From positions 10,992,591 to 11,056,590 of the forward strand of contig NC_061776.1 in the NCBI RefSeq assembly GCF_022458985.1: DNA of 64,000 nt. The letters are read 5' to 3'. This document shows, piece after piece, positions 11,701 through 26,700 of this stretch. Positions within the stretch are counted from its first letter, which is position 1. The number at the start of each line of letters is the position of its first letter. Below the pieces are notes generated by a model that was given only the letters and a program-made list of their open reading frames with translations, was not told where the DNA came from and made no database searches. This DNA is from Mugil cephalus (Eukaryota > Chordata > Actinopteri > Mugiliformes > Mugilidae). Made by a program: the position numbers and the translations under genes.

Positions 11701-14700
11701 GGTGCTACGAGCCTGTTTAGGAAGATGATTTTTAGACGATTTAGGAGTAAATTAGTGGCACAACACAGACAAAGTGTCTGGAATAAACACCTAAATGTGC
11801 TTTTTGACAGCTTTACTAGTTTGATAGAAGACATGTCAATGAAGCAAAATAGCAAAAAAATCTCAAAATTAATAAGTGGGTGAAAAAACAGTGTATAGGA
11901 GTAGCTGTGTTATTAATTACTTTTATTTTGTACTGTGCATCTACAATACAACAAGTTGACAATGTGACCAACTTTTTGCCACATACGTTTGCTAACAGAG
12001 AGAATCCGCCTGCCATCCACAAATGCCACTGCATTGCATTTAAAAATTTGTTTATTCTAGTGAAAACATGTGTCCCCCGTCTTTTATAAACAGGCCTTCG
12101 GCAACGCAAAGACCGCCGAGAACAACAACTCCAGTCGCTTTGGGAAGTTCATCCAGCTCAACTACTTGGAAAGTGGCGTCATCCGAGGGTGAGGCTTTCG
12201 GATCACTTTTAGTTTTCATCCTCCACCTGTGATGTTAGTGAATGTGCAACACAGCGAGCTGTTTATCTTGGCTCATATATTGAGTTGCTGCACGGGTTCA
12301 TTTTTCTTCCCGTGTCATAATTAGACGCCCAGTCCAAGCATTCGCTGTTCACATTCTCCTCTTTCGTTTTTTTTCTTGCAGGGCAGTCATTGAGAAGTAC
12401 CTGCTGGAAAAGTGCCGCCTGGTGTGCAGAGATAAGAGCGACAGGTATAATTAAGACTCAAACAGATGGCTTTTCAAATCCCCACAGTAACACTTCTAAC
12501 CCGTTATAATTATTAAAAATCCAACCCAATTACACCAGTTTGTTTGAATCTTGACATCTAATAAAGCCGGTGCGGGCACTGAGTACTATGCGACCTCTGA
12601 CCTGCAGGAACTACCACGTTTTCTACTATCTACTGATGGGTGCGTCCAAAGACGAGCGGGAGGAGTTTCATCTGTTAAAGCCACAGGATTATCTCTACCT
12701 CAAGCAGGTACTTTGATCCACACACTTTGCAGCAGCAGTGGCACAGGAAGGCACAATGAGTAATTTGCTGAAAAAACAAAGCAAAAAAAACTTGTTGTTT
12801 TTGAACAGATCTACGGGTTCCTGGACTTTCTCACTAGTAAAGTTTAGCAGCAAATGAAGTACTCGCAGAAAACTGTACACTCTGTCTATAGGCTTTAAAA
12901 CCACAAAACCATGTGAAGAATTCACATATATCATTTAGACCACATCGTTATTAAGGTTGTGGTATTCATGCTGACACACTTGCACATCACATCCTGTTTG
13001 TTTTTGTTGCTGTGACTTTGCAACATGCATCACCTACATTATCAATTATCATCAGCCTCCCTTATCATTTCACAGTATCTTTATAGTATTTCTATAAATG
13101 AATGTTGACCATCTTGTGAAAATTCAGCGTTCTACTGGGAAATGTTTGGACCTGACGTTCATCTGGATGTTACTTAGACACCCCATAACAATCACACTCC
13201 TTGGTGACGGCAGCACTATGCAGACGCACACACAAAAAACGTTTAAGGAGAGAAAAAAAAAACAGCACAAGGTGTTGACCTGGCCTCCAAATTCACTAGA
13301 TCTCAAACTGATCAAGTATCTGTGGGATATTCTGGAACAAGCCTGATGATGTATGTATGTATTTCATGAGAATACGCCTGCAGAGACTCACAAAGTCAAG
13401 TGCAGCGTAAAGTGCAGCCAGCGTCACTAGATTAAACCACACGTTTGTGTGTCAATGATTTCACGGAAGGACTCTAGATATCGCCAGCGTCAGCGCAATC
13501 TGGCAAGATGTTCATAGCAACACCAATAAACGGCACCAAAGAAAAAATCTGAAATAAACACTCAATGACTGTGTGGAGCTACAGTAGCAGTGAATAACGA
13601 GTAATAAAATGAGCGTGACCAATCATGCTTTGATGTCGTGTTTAACCTTTGTGACTAAACTTGATACACTGCACATAAATACTAAATTAATCTCGCGTGT
13701 TTTCTCTGGTTGCTCTGCAGGAAGACCTCGATTTAGACAATGAGGAGACTTTTGCGCAGGAGTACAAGAGGCTCCACCAAGCCATGGAGATGGTCGGCTT
13801 CCTGGCCTCCACCAAAAAACAGTATGTACGGTTATTACGACGAGCAACACAACTGCAGTTAAACTAACCAGTTGAAAGTGTCAACAAGAGGACTCAGTGA
13901 CCGCTTTGACATGTGTCAACAAAACACTGTCTGTCTAAAAATGCGTGTCTGGTAGGGACAATGTCGCCAATAATTTCCTGCAGGGAAAGGTTTATAAATT
14001 GTTACTTAAATTGTCCCTTGATTGTTTTTCACGGATCATGAATTAAAATCTTAGATTTGCAGAAATATTTGCCTTCGATCCACTGCGCAGCGGTAGGCGA
14101 GCGGTGTGTGTGTGTGTGTGTGTGTTTGTGCGTGTGACTGAACTGAAAACTGTCAAAGAGTTTCTGCTTTCTATGCTGGTGTCAGTAACAGGTCAGAGCT
14201 TGTCCAGTCAAGCAGGAGAAAAATGCAGCAGCTGTGATGGCAAAGGGCCTGACAGCCTCAGGGCGTGGAGTTCACATAAAAGCACCAGTAACGCACCTTG
14301 TAATCTCCTCAGCTTGGTTGCGAACATGACAGGAAAACCATCAAAGTAAACCAATGTTTTTGTCACTTCTCTACAGTAGGTTGCGCTAACTCAGTAGCTC
14401 CTGCCCCTCTTTTCACGGTCCGCTGGTGTTCACACTTTTTAGGCGACTGCGACTGCTTTTAACCAGGTGTCCTTGAACGCAACACTCATACATTTACGAC
14501 ATCATCGCACTGTTTGGCCCCAGACTGTCACTGATTGGCTCACTCGATCACGTTATCTATGGCCTAATGGAGAACTGGTTATACGGTTGTAAATGTAAAT
14601 GAGAAGCCAAAAGATACAAATGAGAGGCTGCCAGGAATTACCGAACCAGTTTTTATAATTTAACCGTACGGTCGTTTTTTGGAGGATGCAGTTTGGAGGC

Positions 14701-17700
14701 GGCTGTTGAACTGGATTGAGTTTAACATAAAAGAGTTTCTGGTAGTTAGCCAAGCCCGTCGACTTAAAAGGGTTTGTCAAAATAATAGAAACACGTGTCG
14801 GCGCAGAACAATGTACTCAATAAGCCACGGCCTCCAAAATGAAAACACAGTAAAATCAACAGCTCCCTGTTATTTTAAACAAATGCTGAATTTGTTTATG
14901 TCGTCCATGACACCAAGGTTTAGTGCAGGTCTGTGCAGTGTATTTGTTTGGAAAGGCAGCATATGTAAAATACAGTACATGAAGTGTCAGGTCTGTTGGT
15001 GCAACACGTATTTTTAACTTGAGTTTGTGTTTGTTTAGTTTTCTGTGGTAGAAGAAGTTGTATTTCTGGCACGACTCCACCTGCTTTTACCACGGTGCAC
15101 GCGCAGGAGGAAAAATAAACTGTAGAAAGGTCAAGACTCTGGCAGTAAATGAACCAACTTTATTAGACCAGCGCATTTTGCCTTGTGGGTTTTATCAGGG
15201 GTTGTGACTTTCTGTAACTCAAAACTTCCTCCTCACATAGCTAATGTAGAGATACTCAAACCTCACGGTAAAAAAGAAACCGTCCCAATTAGTCAGAAAA
15301 CAATTGTCGTAATATTGACACGTTTGCAGAGATGACTAAGACTGATCTCGAGTTCTCATCTCTATTTTTGTCTCAAGGTGTGTTAATTCCCACTAAAAAT
15401 GACTTAATGTGGTCTCTTTGCGTGCGTTTGTGTGTGTGTCTTCACTCTGCAGCATATTTTCCATGCTCTCCGCTATCCTGCTCTTGGGAAACGTGACGTT
15501 CACACTGTCAGAGAAAACTCAGGTCCTGGAGGCCGGACCTGGCGAAGTCTTGACGACACTGTCAGACCTGTTGAAGGTAGTTGCTCCGTACCTGTACTTT
15601 TTGGGGGGATAAATAATTTGCGTAGTACTGAGTGACTGTCTTTTATCTCTAGGTGAAAAAGGAACTTCTGGTGGTGACTTTGACCAAGAGGAGACTGGTG
15701 ACTCCCAACGCGGTTGCAGTTTCACAGTACACACTACAAGAGGTATGATAATATAAGAGCTTTAATCACTTTAAATGGGGTTGACTAGATAACTTTTTGA
15801 ACAAATGCAAAGGACAAACTTATTTAGCTCTTTGTTTTCTGTTGTTTTTTTTGTGGGCTTTTGTTCATGTTGTTATTTGTTCATAAAAAGAGAAAGAAAG
15901 AAAGAAAGAAAGAAAATGTATTTGATGTAATATTTCTCTAATAATATCTCTTAAACCAGGGGTCTTCAACGTTTTTCAGGCAAAGAACCAAACTGATGGA
16001 GATATTGCTATTTATAAATATACAGTATTATTATTATTATTTTGCACTATTAAAAAAAAATATATAAAAAATGTCTAATCAACCAAAGATTTTACGACCC
16101 TCCTGCAGCACCTCCGCGGACCCTTTACGGGTCGCAGGCCCCCTGTTGAAAACCTATGCCTTAAACTAATATTATTATATTTTACATGAGAAAATATTAT
16201 GCCCAGCAGGTATAATTAAAAAAAAAAATAATAATAATAATAATAATATAAAGAAATCACTGTTATATGTTGACTACATATATGAAGGTATTAAGTTGAG
16301 CCATTTATTTCTCTTTTGTTTTATGTTTTCCAGTAAATATAAGTTCAAGTGATCCTTAAAAATGATTTTGAAATGAATTGTCAGTAAATAGAGTGAGAGT
16401 ATTAGTTGTGTGTCAAGTTTTGAGCAGGTTTATTGTGGGTATGAATGTGCGATAATGTAACTGTTTTATGTTCGCTGCATTGTAGGAGGTAGATGTGGTT
16501 ACATTCCAGCAGCTAATGTGGATCTAATAATAAATAAATACTGAGCCACTTGAGCTCCTTGTGGTTGTGCACTAAATTTGCGATTTTTTTTGTATGGTTT
16601 TGTTTGTGTGTGTTTGTTTTTAGGCAACCACGATGCGGGACTCCATGGCCAAATCTTTATACGGCGCTCTGTTCGACTGGATCATCCTTCACATCAACCA
16701 CGCCATGCTCAATAGACGAGACATGGAGGAGTCCGTCTCTGTGAGTCACGGGTTAAACGCTCAGCGTTGATGTACATGTTTCTGTCCCGTGTCGAGCGTG
16801 CAGCCGATGAATTGTTTGCCATTGCTGCTTTGCATTTTAGTGTTTGTCCATCGGCGTCCTGGATATGTTTGGGTTTGAGGACCTCCAGACCAACAGTTTT
16901 GAGCAGCTGTGCATCAACTACGCTAATGAGATGCTGCAGCGTTACATCAACCAGAACATCTTCAAGCTGGAGCAAGTAGGTTTATTTAAGCAGCTCGATA
17001 AATCTTTCATTATATTATTAAGTAAAACACATCTCATTTCACAAATTTTCAACATTTCTCACTTTAAAAATGACCTAAACCGCAGAATAACAGAAAGATT
17101 TTTTATTTATATTTATAGTTTCTCTTTTGTTTTCATTATAATGAAACCATTTGGAATTAAGGTGTCCTCACCACCTCCACCTGTTTAGCTGTGACTAATC
17201 TGTTGCTGACTGCGTTACTTCCCTGATTGACATGATTACGAAAAAAAAAAAATTCCAGGAGGAGTATGCGTCAGAGGGCATCGCCTGGCAAAACATCGAC
17301 TTCCCTGACAACAGTGGCTGCATTCAGCTCATCAGCAGGAAGTCGATGGGACTCTTCGACCTCCTGGATGAGGAGAGCAAGTAGGTGAACGGTGCATGCA
17401 TGAACTCGGTTTGGTAATTTTGTATAAACAATAAAAATTAATGTGTTTACATTTTTTCAATGAACTCACTTTATATGCGTTTAATAATAGTAGTAACACA
17501 CTATAGTGCCGTTTTAGCTGCTTCTATGAAAACATTTTATATTATTTTACACCAGCTTCTGCGTATGTGTGTCCACGCTCCTATACCTCAGCATCATCAT
17601 ATGTACACGGATCAGCCATAACATTATGACCACCGATGGTAGAAGTGAATAACTTTTACCAACTTGGGACAAATCAGTGTTCTGCTGAGAAACATTTGGA

Positions 17701-20700
17701 CCTGGCATTCAATTATGTGGATGTTACTTAGACATGTAGCACCCACCCAGACCAGACCAGGTGCCCCCACCCCATAGCAATGACACTCCTTGATCTCAAA
17801 CTGATCACTTATCTGTGGCATGAAGGCAGAAGTCTCATGTCCATTTCTTCTGCTTTTAATAGTTTGTCAGTATGTTTAGTCAGTTCTGTTGAATATATAC
17901 AATCTATTCTTACTTTATCCTCAGATTTCACATTCTGACCCTTTATCTGTGTCTTTAGTCTCCCTCAGACCACAGATAAAGCCCTGCTGGACAAGTTAAA
18001 GGACCGGCATCAGGGCAACCCATTCTTCGTACCCTCTCGAAATACAGAGCTGACTTTTGTCATCCGCCACTTCGCTGGGAGAGTTAAATACCACATCAAG
18101 GTGCAGTATAATTCCCTCATTGCAAACATCTGCAAAAGGTTTCCTTCCTGTACTTGAAATTGGGTGAATGTACTTTCCATCATTCGGCTCAAACTGTGTG
18201 ACTGCAGTAGCCTTGACAGATAAGCCAGTGTGGGAAAAAACGTGAAGAATCTCTAGCCTAGTGAATGATTAATTCCTGAACATATTGGAATACATGAGGT
18301 GAATACACGTAAATGCAGTTGGATGCTTGTTGGGAGCTGGAGCTTCTCAGTCGTATAAGTGTTGCATTGATATACAGGTATATTCTTTATGTTTTTTTTT
18401 TGTTTTGTTTTGTAGGATTTCACAAAGAAGAACACAGAGCACATGCGTCCTGACGTCGTGTCGCTCTTACGAAGTAGCGGCCGCTCGTTCCTGCATCACT
18501 TGGTTGCATCCAGCCCACAGGCGCTGTTCAGATGGGGGGTTCTCCGAGCCACCATCCGCATCGTCACGATATTTAAGAACATGGGACGCCAGCGTGCAGA
18601 AATGGGTATGTACCTACTTACTGGAGTCACAATACGATGTGGGTGCGATGTCATTTGAGATGAGCCTTCATGTTTGTAGTTTATAGGATAGTGGCAACCT
18701 CCACCTACATGTATCATATCTATCTTCTCCTTTTTTATTTATTTTTTATTTTTTTAAACAACGCTTTGGTCTCTTTTTAACTTAAACACAGAGTTTTCTA
18801 GCCTTGTGTTTTGATCATCACCTCTACTGACCTCATTTGGAATAAGAAAACTAACTAGCACCATCTAGTGGACGAGGAAAAGCACCAAGAAGTTATAAAA
18901 TAAAAGACACCCGTGTTTTGATTCAGTTCATTAGGACACAAAAAACTACTCAGCTATATTATTTGTCCCCCTCCCTTATTATTGAGCTGCAGTCCTAACT
19001 CCCCCTCTTGTTTAGTTTTTTGTTTCCTGAATGACTGATTATTATTAACTTGCTGAACTTTCAGCAGCAACTGCTAGACGAACGCCCCGCAAGTCCCTCC
19101 GAGAGATTAAACTGAGCTGCAGCGCTATGGGTGAGCCGTCCAGGTAAGTGAAGTACACAGTTGCATTCATGGCAGACATCTGAGGTTTAATACCAATCAC
19201 ACGCCCCTCTGGATGGGATCCAGTTAAACCCCCTCTCTGATATTTACAGCCACAGCTCTCCTCTGGATTTTTCCTTTGATCGCTCTGACGAACATCCCCT
19301 TGAAGTATTTGAGGACATCTTTGCTAATTATGAACAGAGAAAGTAAGTGGGCCATGTGGTCTTTGGTAAAAACACACAGAGCTATGATATGCAGCTGCTT
19401 TCAGAGCTGTGCGTTTTGTGGACACAATTGATTTTTCTGTTTCCTGCAGAAAAAGAAGAGGCAGTCGACATAAGCAGCTAATTCCAAAGGTAAAGTAGTA
19501 GTTAAGAGGTGTGCATCTTGAGATACATCTGTTTAACATACATCTGCATGTCCAAACTTCCTTTGTTCTGAGTGTCTCAACGTTCATGTCCTTGTTTTAT
19601 CGTGTTTTATCAAACAGAACCTCATGGATTTGCGTTCACTTGGACACATTGTCGGTATAACGGAGCACGACCGAACCAGTAAATCCATCTTCCACCCTCA
19701 CCGGAGAGCCAAGCCCCCCACAGTTAGCGCTCAGTTTCAGGTTTGTCTTCTGTCTCAAGTTCACATGTGATAAACTTTAGTGTCCAGGGTTCTGGAAAGT
19801 GTGAAATTTGATTTATTAAATATCCAGGTCTGGAAATGCATGGAAAATGAAAACTAGTGTAAAAAACATAAAACATAAAGTTATGAATATCTAAAATAAA
19901 CAAAAAACATAAATGGAAAATGTTTGTTTGCACACAGTCGGCTACAAAGATGATCATAGATGGATGATTCATGTGCAGCTAAAAAAAAAAAAAAAACGTG
20001 CTCTGAATTTATGTGGGTTTGATCTTAATTATTCTTATGAGCTACATTACCCTGCTATAATCTTATGGAAATGATTTGGTGGCATAACAGCTTATTATGA
20101 TTAATTCCATCATTTATTTACATGATACACAACTATTTACTGAAATGCCATAAATTGGAAAAATTATGGAATTTTGAAATTTCAAACGTGTAGAAATCTA
20201 AAAAACGAGTTACTCGCTTTGTGTGTGACTCTTATTTCTACCAGCTGATGCAAATAAAGTGAAAGGAAATGTTATTTTAAAGATATGAAGGCTTATCTAA
20301 ATATCACACATTAACTTTCTATTTTCTTACTTTTCACCCTTTGATATTTAAGCTCTTGTTAATAGTGGCTTTAGTCTTACTATAGTTCATTCAAATAACC
20401 CTTGTCATTATTTCTGTCCTGGTCTTTATACCCAGTGCTCATAATGTGTTTGTTGTAAAACCATATTAATCTTTAACTTGTTAACTACCTGCCTTCAGTC
20501 ATATTTCACTAATCAGAAAACTTCAGTCCTGCGGCTTCACTTTGTGGATAAAGAATAATGCTAATGATATTTTTTACTTTTGTTTTGTAATGATTTACTA
20601 CCTGTGCTCGTGTGTCCCACAGACGTCCCTTAAAATACTAATGCAGACAATTGACAAGGCCGAGCCGTTCTTCATTTTCTGCGTTCGCGCCAATGCTGAA

Positions 20701-23700
20701 AGGGTAACGTCACCTGTGCAGCATCATCCTATTTAAATTTAGCCCGACACGTTTGACTCAATTACTCAGTTTGGGGGTGGTTTTCTTGTTGTTTTTACAG
20801 AAAGAGCTTCACTTTGACGACGAACTCGTGCTACAGCAAATCAAGTACGTGGGCTTACTGCAGATGGTTCAGATCCAGAAGTCTGGCTACAGCGCCAAAT
20901 ATACATTTGAGGTGGGAACTGCTCCAGTTAACGACGACAACTAACTGAATCCCGTGCTTCTCATTAATACGTGTTTAATCTGAACTTCCTCTTGGTGACA
21001 GGAATTTGTCCAGAAGTTCAGGATGTTGCTTCCAAAAGGAACCACCGCAACTCCAGAGCACATAACCCAACTGTGTGAGAGGATGCAACTGGATAAGACC
21101 ACCTACCAAATAGGAAAGACCAAGGTTAATCCCCCGTATCACTGTATCAATATCAGTTTCCACATCCTGCACCCGTGTCTCTTGTTAGTTGTTGGATTAA
21201 ACTGTCGACCAGATGACGTGCAGGAATTCTGTTAACATTAAAATGCCTCTTTGGGTAAATATTTATATTATCTAGCACGAGAGAGAGTTGTCATTAATCA
21301 GAGGGCGCTGTCACTTAACAATAACACATTGTAGATTTCCTCCATTTATATAAAGTAATAAAAACACCTAAAAGCCACAAAAGCAGTAACGCGAGTACCG
21401 CAGTGTAATAAAGAATGAGCTGGTTTAAATAAGCTTTCATCCTGACGCATGCTTTGTGTGCTCTCCTTTCTCCTGCTCAGGTTTTCCTTAAAGAAAAGGA
21501 ACGGCAACTTCTTCAAGACACTCTAAACAAAGTGGTCATGCGCCACATCGTCACCCTGCAGCGCTGGTTCCGGTCTTCTCTCATAAGGATGCACTTTCTG
21601 CAAAAGAAAGACGCCACAATGCTCATACAGGTACAGTTCATTTCCTCATACTGACTGCTGGACGACGATGCAGAGTTGTGGTTGACATTTACAGTTTACC
21701 CACGCAATTGCAGTCACACAACCACGCGCTATTTAAATGTTTGATAAGGTCACGGGCTACACATTCACAAACCTCAGAGGGAAAGTTCCGACACTCACTG
21801 AAACGTCACACTCGTGGTAATGTGTTGGGCGCTCAGCCCCTTTGGCCTGCCTGCTCTTTGTCCTGGCAAAAATAAGAAATGTGTCCAAAGTCCAAGAACA
21901 AATAAGGAGCATGAGAAAAGAACAAAGCTGAAAGAGTATTTTTGGGGTTTTCAGAGGAGCTGGCGTGAGTTTTACGAAAAACAAAACCGAGCCGCCACAG
22001 TGATCCAGACGGCCTGGAGGAGTTCCCTGATAGAGATACACAACGAGGATGAAGAGGAGTCGGAAGCCAGGACTGGGCGAGACAGGTACACGTGCTGCCG
22101 TCACCACACAGCCTCCATTGTAGAAGAACCAGTGGTTATAATCGTGCATATTAGGAATCTTAAACCCTTTTCAGCAAGTGTGCAACGGACTCGATTTTAA
22201 AGTAGACGTGAACACTTTCCTTGTGTTGATTTAGTCTCCAGGAGATATTGCGTCTACTTGACAACAAAAGCTGCTTCTATAATCACATACGTCGAATGAA
22301 TGTTAGTTAATCTCTGAAACAATCCTGTAAAGCCACAGAAACGGCGTTAAACTGTTTAAATCTACAAGTTGTGGCAGCGTCGATATCTAAACCTGTAAAG
22401 CAGCGGTCGTCAACGATTTTCAGGCCAAGTCCCCTCAAACTGATGGAGCGATTAAGTAGCGACCCCCTACCCACTATATGTGTTAAATGTTAAACTAGTG
22501 CTGTTTATAAATATACATTATTATCATCATTTTGCATTTAATATTAAGCTATTCCTGATCCCTTTACTTAATGTATGAGTGTGAATATAGACTAAAAGTC
22601 TAATCAACCAAATTTTTTGTGACCCCCCCCTGCAGTACCTAGGGGTCGCGGCCCCCCCTGTTCAAGGCCTATGATGTAAAGGACCTTTACTGAACCGTTG
22701 TACATTAGACTGATTGATTTCAAGTCCCTCTTTAATTTGATGGTGTGTTTTAATGCTCTTAATGGCGTTTGGCCTGACCACCTGGCCGCCGGTGTTGTGT
22801 TCAGGGGCCAGTAGAAAAATATTCAAACACAGCTTTACGAGCCAATAGCGAAGAGATACGTAGCAGGACATAGCAGTGCCTATAAAAAGTTAATCATTTG
22901 TTGTTTTGTTTGCTTACGAGAATTTATTTATTATTTATATTTTTTTAAAGTTTGTAGAAATGAGTTTTATCTTTGTGTTTTATATTGAGCATGAGTGTCT
23001 ATATATATATTTATATAAAAACAACAAAAGGGAGTTAAAAAGGAGGCAACGTTGTCTCTGGTTTTAAGCAGCAGCTAAGACTATTATGTAAGTTTTTGCA
23101 AATGAGGTAACAAGAGTAGAATAGAATAGAAAAATACTTTATTCATCCCCTGGGGGAAGTTCGATTGTCCAGTAGCTTGTACACAAACATACACAGACAT
23201 CAACATAACACACCAACTAAATCAGCAGTGCACAAGTAAAAGGAAGACTGGTAATATTAACATGTATTAAGATGTAAAACTACTACTTACAATTTTAGAA
23301 GGGAACATTTTAAAAATGAAACAGCAACGTGGCCGTGGGGACAGAGGACCTCCTGAACCAGTCAGTCCGGTGTGAGTAATGTAACGTTTTATCCCACAAC
23401 AGCTTGACAAAGAAAGATTTGATGAGGCAGGCGAACGTGGAGTTGAGCCCCAACAGGGCCCAGCAGGTGGCACAGAGGGCCAGGAGCAGGGAGAAACAAG
23501 AAGGCCGAGGGACCCCCCCGCCCCTCAACAGGCCCCTCTCCCTCCCTCTAGACTCCGGCAGCCCCTCTATGGGCAGCAGCCTCCAGCGCTACAAAGATGG
23601 AGACATAAAGGAGAAGGCCGTGAGGTGGAGGGAAAGACAGAGTGAAGGTGAACCGACCGACGAATCAAGTCCTGAAGTGCGCAGGAGAAACAGGAAAGAG

Positions 23701-26700
23701 GAGTTTTGGTAAGTGTCCGTCATCGGCTACAACAAACCCGTGGAAATCATTAGCATTAGCTCTCAATGAAAGTAAGAGTGAGTAGTCCACAGCTTTTCTC
23801 CTTTATTTCCTTCCAGCCTTAAAGGGAAGTCAATTTCTGCTGATGAACTGTCCAGGAACAGCTCTTCAGGCTCCGACAGCTCGTCTTCTGCCGCTAAGGT
23901 AACATTCGTCCTTGTGTTTTAACATAATCCAAAGCAGACAGAGTTGTTGCCAGAGTCCTGTACGACATAAATGTTGGTTTCTCGAGCTGCTCTACTTAAC
24001 TGTGTAATGTAAACTTCTGCTGTGCTGCCACACACATGTACGAAGGCTCCTTACACATCTGTCAGAGGAGGCCTCCTAGTCTGTGCCTCATCATTTCTCC
24101 TGGCCCAATTAGGTCAGGGTACGTATCCGCAAGCAGAGCAAACGCAAGCGGCGCTTAGCCTACGCCCGCAGCGGCTTGGTGCTAAACTTTGCTGGCTCCA
24201 AGGAGAGCGAGTTCTGGAGCTTTCCGCTGCCTCCCATCAGCCCCCTTGTGCCCGGCATGAAGAGCTCAGCCAGTACCTTGGATGTCCGAGCCTTCCAATC
24301 CCAGGTCAAGGTACTGACCGGAGGGATGTTTTGACCGACCGCATCTACTCTCCTTTGCATGCAGGCCTTGCATGTGTATGTCCGAAAAAAAAAAAAAAAA
24401 AAAAATGGACTGGTTTGGACAGGTCGCTGTCCTTCTGGGACTTCTCATTTCTGCTATGCAGCCCTGGACGTTGAGAACATGAGCTGTTGCTTTCACATGC
24501 AAAGGAAATATTAAAGCGCATTTCCAAAGCTCATTTCTTTTCTTTTTTTTTTTTTTTGTCTCTGCACCCGAATGTGCAGGAGGTCAATAGGTACAGATCA
24601 GTCTCAGAAAATAGAATTGTCAGTGTGTAAAAGTGTTATCACTGTGTCTTCAACTATACCTCATTTACACTCACTGTAACCATTAATGTTATTTTAAAAA
24701 TAACATTAGTAAATTAATAAATTAATGTCATCTTTGCTTTATTAACTTAATCATTATGCACAACTTAACTGATGACATGGAGTCAGTGTAATGGCAAAAA
24801 ATGTTTATTATAGTAATGTAATGTAATTATCTTTGGCCTATTGTTGATTAATCTCTACAGAGCCACTCTAATCTATTATTGAATGTGTAAACCTGTTAAA
24901 TGTGATTTTTACACTCTTGTATTTGGCAATTAAATGGTACTAACACGTGTCAGCACAAACTATACTATAGTGACAATGTAGGAGAAACACATACTAATTC
25001 AAGTAAATACAGGTAAAGGTTTAGCTGGTGTTAGGAGACAGTTAAACTTTGCACGATGAACAAAAACGGTGTCTGTCGCTGCTACTATTTGGTGGTGGGG
25101 GAGCTGTGGGAATCCTTTTGGAAGCGACAGGTGCAGCCGCGGCCGGTGGGGAAAACAGGACTAACTCTGTCACCTGGGGTGTCAGGACATCTTTGGTTTC
25201 CAGGGTTTTTCTTTTTGCAAGTTCAGTGGTTTAACTCGTGGAATATTTGTGTTTTTAACTGCAGAGGCCAGCTGAGACGGACGGCTCAAGGTACAGCCTC
25301 CCACCCAGGAACTCCGAGGACTCGGGACAACGCGGGTCTACCCAATCGCTTCTCACAACCCCGGAGAGGTGACAGCCCTCACTCAGTTCATTCATAAAAG
25401 AAGGATTTAGAAATGACGTGAAATTTACATACATTTCCTTTTTTTTTTTTTTTTCTTTCTTTTTTTTTTTACAGGATTTGGTTTCTTGGTAAATTCCTGA
25501 AGAAACGTGCCCCCAAAACTTCAGACAGTGAACCCGAAAGAAATGGTAACCAAAAGTTTAAAAACTCCAGTGTATGTGATTGAATAGTACTATGGTTTAG
25601 GTAATGAACCCATTTAGGGCGGATTGTAGGCTGTAAATGTCAGATAAGTAAGTCTAGTTAAATACTTTATAACATGTTGTAGAGGAAAGGGGAATGTGAT
25701 GTCATTGATTTTTGGGCTGAATAACACACCTCTTCTCTTTACTGCCATCTGGAGACGGTTTGCTCATCACAGCTTATTCTACAAAACATCCCTTTTATTG
25801 AAAGATGGTGTTTACAATCTATCTATACTAGTAAATGTTTTAATTTTCTTAATTTTCACATAGTCACTAGTAGTAACAATAATAATAATCAGTCCCTCTG
25901 TTGCCATCAGTCACCCTGCCCAGATACAATACACATCCTTACCACAGTCGAAATGCAAGCAGTGGGAAAGCCGAGCGTAGCCCTACCATCCGAATCAGCC
26001 GGGCCACCCGGGCGCTGCAGTGGGACGCATCTCTGGACCGGGAGATCACTGACTCCAAGGAGCTACGAAACCTGGACGAGTTCCTGGGCAATCAGGTGAG
26101 GTCGGCACAAGTATCGTTTCGGGTGAAAATAAGTACACGAAGCACTGTCGAATGCAGATTCCCTGCGGGGATTTTTCAAGCAACGGTAGAAATTCGTTGT
26201 GTTTCCACTGGATGTTGCAACTTTAGCGCGACAGGTTTTGCACAGTACCTGTGTCTGGTGCAATGTCTGTAGCCTCAAACCCGAAATACTCCCATATGAC
26301 CGACGTGCTTTTTTGATCACGCAGCTTTGATGATCACGTAAATAGCACCACGTTTAATATAGAACACATATAGTAGGTAGAGAGAAGACCCCTGGTTTAG
26401 TAGTTACTTGTTTCGTATTATTTTCTTTCTCTCCTCCCTTCACCATCAACAATTTAAGACAAAAATGCCTCAGAAAAGTTTCCAATTTTTTCCATAATTT
26501 TATCCACCTTTGCCATCAGGTGAATGACCTGCGAGTAAAAGAGCTGTCGCGAACAGAGAGAATTTTCCTCACAGCCACCATGGAGTTCAGAGAGACCATT
26601 AAAGGAATGTACTCAGTCCAGGTCAGTAAATATCAGATCTTCATCTATATATCATATAGAGGAAAATGCTTTTTTTTCCCTGAATAACTGTACTTTTCTT

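Larger units (their letters stand above)
5626..12093 (+). other. myo9b first large intron (6.5 kb)
   Basis: I see no exon in this intron. It holds a short (GT)n at about 7170-7189, an (AC)n run at 8669-8704, a retroposon-like relic at about 8958-9235, and a region at about 8030-8570 whose two sides share TATCGATATT/CGATACCG-type words and may be an old DNA transposon. The size and position would suit an enhancer-bearing first intron, but nothing in the sequence proves it. Confidence 0.7.

Noticed and set aside
22690..22870. Possible LINE 3' fragment (AATGGCGTTTGGCCTGACCAC..)
   Set aside because: Only a few words resemble fish LINE reverse-transcriptase ends; too weak to list as a feature.
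24022..24474. 150-codon ORF overlapping myo9b coding exon 24
   Set aside because: Different frame from the exon; the exon frame 24113-24310 continues the myosin with good splice sites.
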